Source: Bacteroidales bacterium (lineage in GTDB: Bacteria; Bacteroidota; Bacteroidia; Bacteroidales; FEN-979). From it: 64,000 nt of DNA. Below are positions 61,401 through 64,000 of the stretch, piece by piece; positions within the stretch are counted from its first letter, which is position 1; every line of letters starts with the position of its first letter. The notes under the pieces are model-generated. The model did not search any database and was not told the origin of the DNA. It saw only the letters and a list, made by a program, of their open reading frames with translations. The DNA lies in NCBI GenBank assembly GCA_028706295.1, contig JAQWBQ010000010.1, forward strand, positions 1 through 64,000, read 5' to 3'. The translations under genes and the position numbers were made by a program.

Positions 61401-61956
61401 ATGCCAGTGATCCGCTGTTGGTTATCTTTTGGATATTCAGGGTGTTTCCGTTATCGGAATTCCAGGTCACAACAATCTCGCCTGTTGAAAGCAAGGCGGG
61501 ATAGGGAACCATACCGCCGCCGAGGATGATGCCTCCCGCGCCCCAGAGTTGCGCTCCGGTTTGGGAGATTTTATGAACCACGGCGCTCATGATTCCGGTT
61601 CCTTCATGTTGAAATCCGATGACCAGGTTGTTGGAGGCGTCGACACAGACATTAAAAACAAAAGTCGCAGATCCCGATGCCAGGTTACTCACCAGTACGC
61701 CATCGGCTCCAAGGAGTTTATAGCCGTCGGCATCAATGAGCTGGGCCCGCATGTCGTAATTGCCGGAATTCTCGTGATAATAGGCGATCCATGTCTTTCC
61801 GTCGGATGTGGGAACCGACTGCAAATCGGCGGTTGGCAATCCCGAAATCAGCATGTTCACACTGGTATTGGTATTCCACTGAGCTGACGCCAGGCCTGAG
61901 CAGAGCAACATCAGGAGTCCTGCAAAACTCCTTAAAAATGTCAATTTTGTTTTCAT
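58480..61956 (-). CDS. Secreted protein with BIG2-like, Fn3-like and PKD-like repeats and T9SS sorting domain
   Basis: ORF track extends to 62040; start at MKTKLTFLRSFAGLLMLLCSGLASAQ; LYPTTVTFDWGLNTSYGN; ITGSATACQGGANTTYTTESGMTAYTWSVSSGGSI; C-terminal RIYPVPTSGIFTVSL. Confidence 0.88.
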   Translation of the reverse strand: MKTKLTFLRSFAGLLMLLCSGLASAQWNTNTSVNMLISGLPTADLQSVPTSDGKTWIAYYHENSGNYDMRAQLIDADGYKLLGADGVLVSNLASGSATFVFNVCVDASNNLVIGFQHEGTGIMSAVVHKISQTGAQLWGAGGIILGGGMVPYPALLSTGEIVVTWNSDNGNTLNIQKITNSGSLAWTAPVVVTVGTSTTTRGQLIGNLAGKFTMVYQKMGYGVSTTLYAQMFNPNGTAVYAPLQICNQTTSAARYYSIVADGDVTYFGYYSSNGFRFNSFLQRIDPGGTIPWGMNGSAFNTNVNTYDDYQMYTMINLSGASNYVWSVCNFSDYNQNQYGIYVQKFLKTTGARQFTDNAKVVYAIGPNSNRPEGNLALVNDNPMFMFADVNDKIYVTRLDANGNFAWAGNQVEISSTTASTGTPKMRYGFTPDGPNRCAGIWTENRTGSYMGYAQGISVGGLVGLVVATQGSVPPTITTSGGTLQMVATVFPLTANQNVTWSIVPVTGNAAISTAGLVTATGNGTVYAKAVAVQDVTVKDSLLITISGQIIVNPVVVTNAASNILLTSATLNGSVTANLYPTTVTFDWGLNTSYGNSLAATPPTVTGYAPVAVSANLSGLTSNVTYHYRCVGVSTAGTFYGADQTFTPGCPTIAAAGAITGPASVCVNATGKTYSIAPITNATGYTWSVPAGATITSGQNTTSIVVNFGSTSGNVSVYGTNFCSSGTPSNLPVTVSPPPVPSITGSATACQGGANTTYTTESGMTAYTWSVSSGGSIVIGLGTNQIQVSWNASGPQWVSVNYTSTAGCAATTPSTFSVTVDPLPSTAGSITGTAAVCGGATGVSYSVAPVTNAVSYIWTLPLGASVTAGYNTNAITVSFAANASSGPITVQGNNLCGSGPASPPFQVTVTPLPSDPGTIEGPDQVCENASGIVYSIAPITAVIDYHWTVPSGAFIVNGANTNAITVDFGPVAVSGNITVYGSNSCGNGSVSTLPVSLNPVPPAPVITLAGPVLSSNATDGNQWFFNGSLIPGATGQNYTVTAIGWYWDVVNLNGCSSDTSNNIYITLPGMDEPTDQRIRIYPVPTSGIFTVSLSGRPDADCEIEVCDVRGISVFKKSYKPSTPETDLLIDITGASPGCYFVRIRTGQDWFVKPLLVNGQ

Positions 61957-62020
61957 TGTTTTGGGTTTTGGGATTACAAAATATTTACCGGCCCGGTCAC
62001 GTGTCAGCAAATCCCCCGGG

Positions 62021-63274
62021 TCAACGGGTCGTAGTTTCAATGTGTTCAGTCAGCTTTCCCAGGCACCGTACATAGCTTCCGAATTCGTTGTCGTACCATC
62101 CGAAGATCTTGGCATGGGTTACCGGAAGGTTCACGTCGCGGTCTTCTTTAATTCCCAGGGAGTGAAGCAATGCGGCAGGCAACGGAAGAAATCCGGTCCG
62201 GGTATGGGTTTCGTGTCCTTCGATGACCACGGCGGCGGGAAATCCCATCAGGTCGGACGATACATTCTGTTTTTCGCTGAAGTGAAGCAATCCCTGTTGG
62301 GATCCCCGGGTAGCCCGGCGATAGAGGTCGTTGATGTATGCGCCGCTGATTATCGGTTCACCGCGCTCATCCACCCGCGAATCGAAGGTAATATTGAGGG
62401 AAATCAGGGAAACGGTATTGGTCGGGATGCGCACCGAATCGGCCATGAATCCGATGTTTGCTATTTGCGGCAGCACCATTTCCAGCGCTTTTCCCGCTCC
62501 TGTGGAAGATAAAATGATGTTGTTGAATACCGACCTGTTTTTCCTCAGATCGGAAGTTCCCGTTGAGGGAACCGCATCAAGCACACTCTGGGTGTTGGTT
62601 GCAGCATGAACCGTCGACATGGATGCGGTGAGGATTCGCTTGGTTTCCACGTCTTCGAGCAGGGGTTTCATCATATGGGCCAGCCCTGTGGTGGTACAGC
62701 TTGCCGCTGAAACCACATGGTGCAGGTGCGGCCGGAAGTCGAGGTGGTTAATGCCATAAATCAGGGTTGGATATTCGCCGGAATCCTTGTAGGATTTATC
62801 TTTAATCTTAAACGGGGCGCTGGCGATCACATTTCGCGCGCCGGCTTCGAGGTGGCCCCGGAGGCTTCCTTTTGGATCATCGGCCGGTATGGTCGGATCC
62901 AGAAATTTTCCCGTGCAATCGACTACCGTTTGAACGCCTTCGCGGGCCCATCCGATATTGCGGGGCAACCGTTCTTTCCTTAAAATTTTTACCGGGAATC
63001 CATCCACATCCAGCATACCATCAGAGGCATCAATCACTGTAATCGGGCATTTCTTTCCGGAAAATCCGTGAAGGAAATGATCGAGTGTGCCATAGGTTGA
63101 GTCTGTACTGATGGTATGAATCACATCATCGAGGCTTTTACCGACTTCCCGGCCTACGTTGATCACGATACCTTCGAAGCAGCGCGACTGCAGATGGTAC
63201 CATAATGTCAGTTTTCCGATGCGACCCAAACCGTTGATGCCCAACAGTTTTTTCTCTTTAAGTGAAATTTCCAT
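62021..63274 (-). CDS. gap: Glyceraldehyde-3-phosphate dehydrogenase (divergent ~417-aa form)
   Basis: GINGLGRIGKLTLW; catalytic SAASCTTTGLAHMMKPL; STVHAATNTQSVLDAV; WYDNEFGSYVRCLGKL. Confidence 0.85.
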   Translation of the reverse strand: MEISLKEKKLLGINGLGRIGKLTLWYHLQSRCFEGIVINVGREVGKSLDDVIHTISTDSTYGTLDHFLHGFSGKKCPITVIDASDGMLDVDGFPVKILRKERLPRNIGWAREGVQTVVDCTGKFLDPTIPADDPKGSLRGHLEAGARNVIASAPFKIKDKSYKDSGEYPTLIYGINHLDFRPHLHHVVSAASCTTTGLAHMMKPLLEDVETKRILTASMSTVHAATNTQSVLDAVPSTGTSDLRKNRSVFNNIILSSTGAGKALEMVLPQIANIGFMADSVRIPTNTVSLISLNITFDSRVDERGEPIISGAYINDLYRRATRGSQQGLLHFSEKQNVSSDLMGFPAAVVIEGHETHTRTGFLPLPAALLHSLGIKEDRDVNLPVTHAKIFGWYDNEFGSYVRCLGKLTEHIETTTR

Positions 63275-63297
63275 GATATCGATAGTTTTGGTTAGGT

Positions 63298-64000
63298 TCA
63301 GAATTCCTGTTTCCGGATCGGATAATTACCCTGGTAAATGATGCCAAGCGGCCCGTCCAGCGCGATTTTGTCGAATGCCCTGAACACGGTATCGTTGATG
63401 CGGCATGTCTTTTCTTTTTCGTTCACCCTGAGTTCCGTGCAATTGACCACGCAAACTTTACCCAGGCTTGAGGCGGTAACCGCGGCATGAGAGGTGGCCC
63501 CGCCTTTGCCGGTCAGCAGTCCGTCGCATTCAAAGATCATCTCAATATCGTCGGGAACCGTGTCGGGACGGGCAAGGATGCATTGACCGTCTTCAAATTT
63601 AGCTTTTATTGCCCGGATATCTTCCAGGTCGAAAGCAAGAAATCCATTCACGACCCGGTTGCCGATCCCGATACCGGTGCCAACCTGTTTCATTTTTTGA
63701 GGAGGAACGGCGAACACCACCTTCTGTTCGGGCTTGGTCACCGACTGGTCTCTCACCTGTAAAATGTAAAGGTCTTCGGGTTTCGCGGTTTCGAATGTGA
63801 ATTCGATCTCCTGATGGCCGAAATCGTGTTTTTCGAGCAGTTCGTGGGCAAAGTTATTCAGTTTCTCAAAGATCTTCGGAAAGGCGCTTTCAAGGGAGAA
63901 GGGGCTTTTCTGGTAGTATTTATTCCGCTGGGCTTCACTTACGGGAAGGGTATTAACCAGTCCTGCAACAATATCTTCACCCTGGCTCAGAAATGAAAAA
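63298..64000 (-). CDS. PEP-utilising enzyme (pyruvate phosphate dikinase/PEP synthase-like), C-terminal part; 5' end beyond window
   Basis: Swivelling-domain motif GKGGATSHAAVTASSLGKVCVV; frame stays open upstream of the ORF-track GTG through SQGEDIVAGLVNTLPVSEAQRNKYY...ETAKPEDLYILQVRDQS to the window edge. Confidence 0.85.
   Translation of the reverse strand, partial: FSFLSQGEDIVAGLVNTLPVSEAQRNKYYQKSPFSLESAFPKIFEKLNNFAHELLEKHDFGHQEIEFTFETAKPEDLYILQVRDQSVTKPEQKVVFAVPPQKMKQVGTGIGIGNRVVNGFLAFDLEDIRAIKAKFEDGQCILARPDTVPDDIEMIFECDGLLTGKGGATSHAAVTASSLGKVCVVNCTELRVNEKEKTCRINDTVFRAFDKIALDGPLGIIYQGNYPIRKQEF

Overview
64 kb chromosomal window that looks like Bacteroidota (seven proteins with type IX secretion (T9SS) C-terminal sorting tails, TAnnTTTG-type promoter boxes, M16/S41/C10 peptidases). 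About one third (16.2-37.5 kb, minus strand) is two adjacent giant genes, 3282 and 3727 aa, made almost entirely of ~85-aa PKD-like/Ig-like units with one conserved Cys near each end. The units are organised as higher-order repeats: a 9-unit block (~2.29 kb) occurs three times in tandem in the first gene, an 8-unit core (period ~2.90 kb) twice in the second, and the same ordered core is shared between the genes. The second gene also carries an embedded FISUMP-like domain and a very recent 552-bp tandem duplication. A second point of interest is at 42.1-47.3 kb: a periplasmic binding protein-TM-GcvH-like fusion preceded by a candidate sigma-54 promoter, then a sensor kinase with CXXCH and CX4CH heme-type motifs in its extracytoplasmic loop, then an NtrC-type regulator with an intact GAFTGA motif. 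The rest is acyl-CoA ligase, M16 peptidase, HdeD-like protein, propeller sensor kinase, YeiH-like transporter, retropepsin-like protease coupled to a four-repeat CBM48-like protein, M48 protease, archaemetzincin, tricorn-like protease, cyclophilin, C10 peptidase, a three-gene signalling cluster, GAPDH and a truncated PEP-utilising enzyme. No rRNA, tRNA, CRISPR array or complete mobile element was recognised. All assignments come from reading the sequence; no database search was run.
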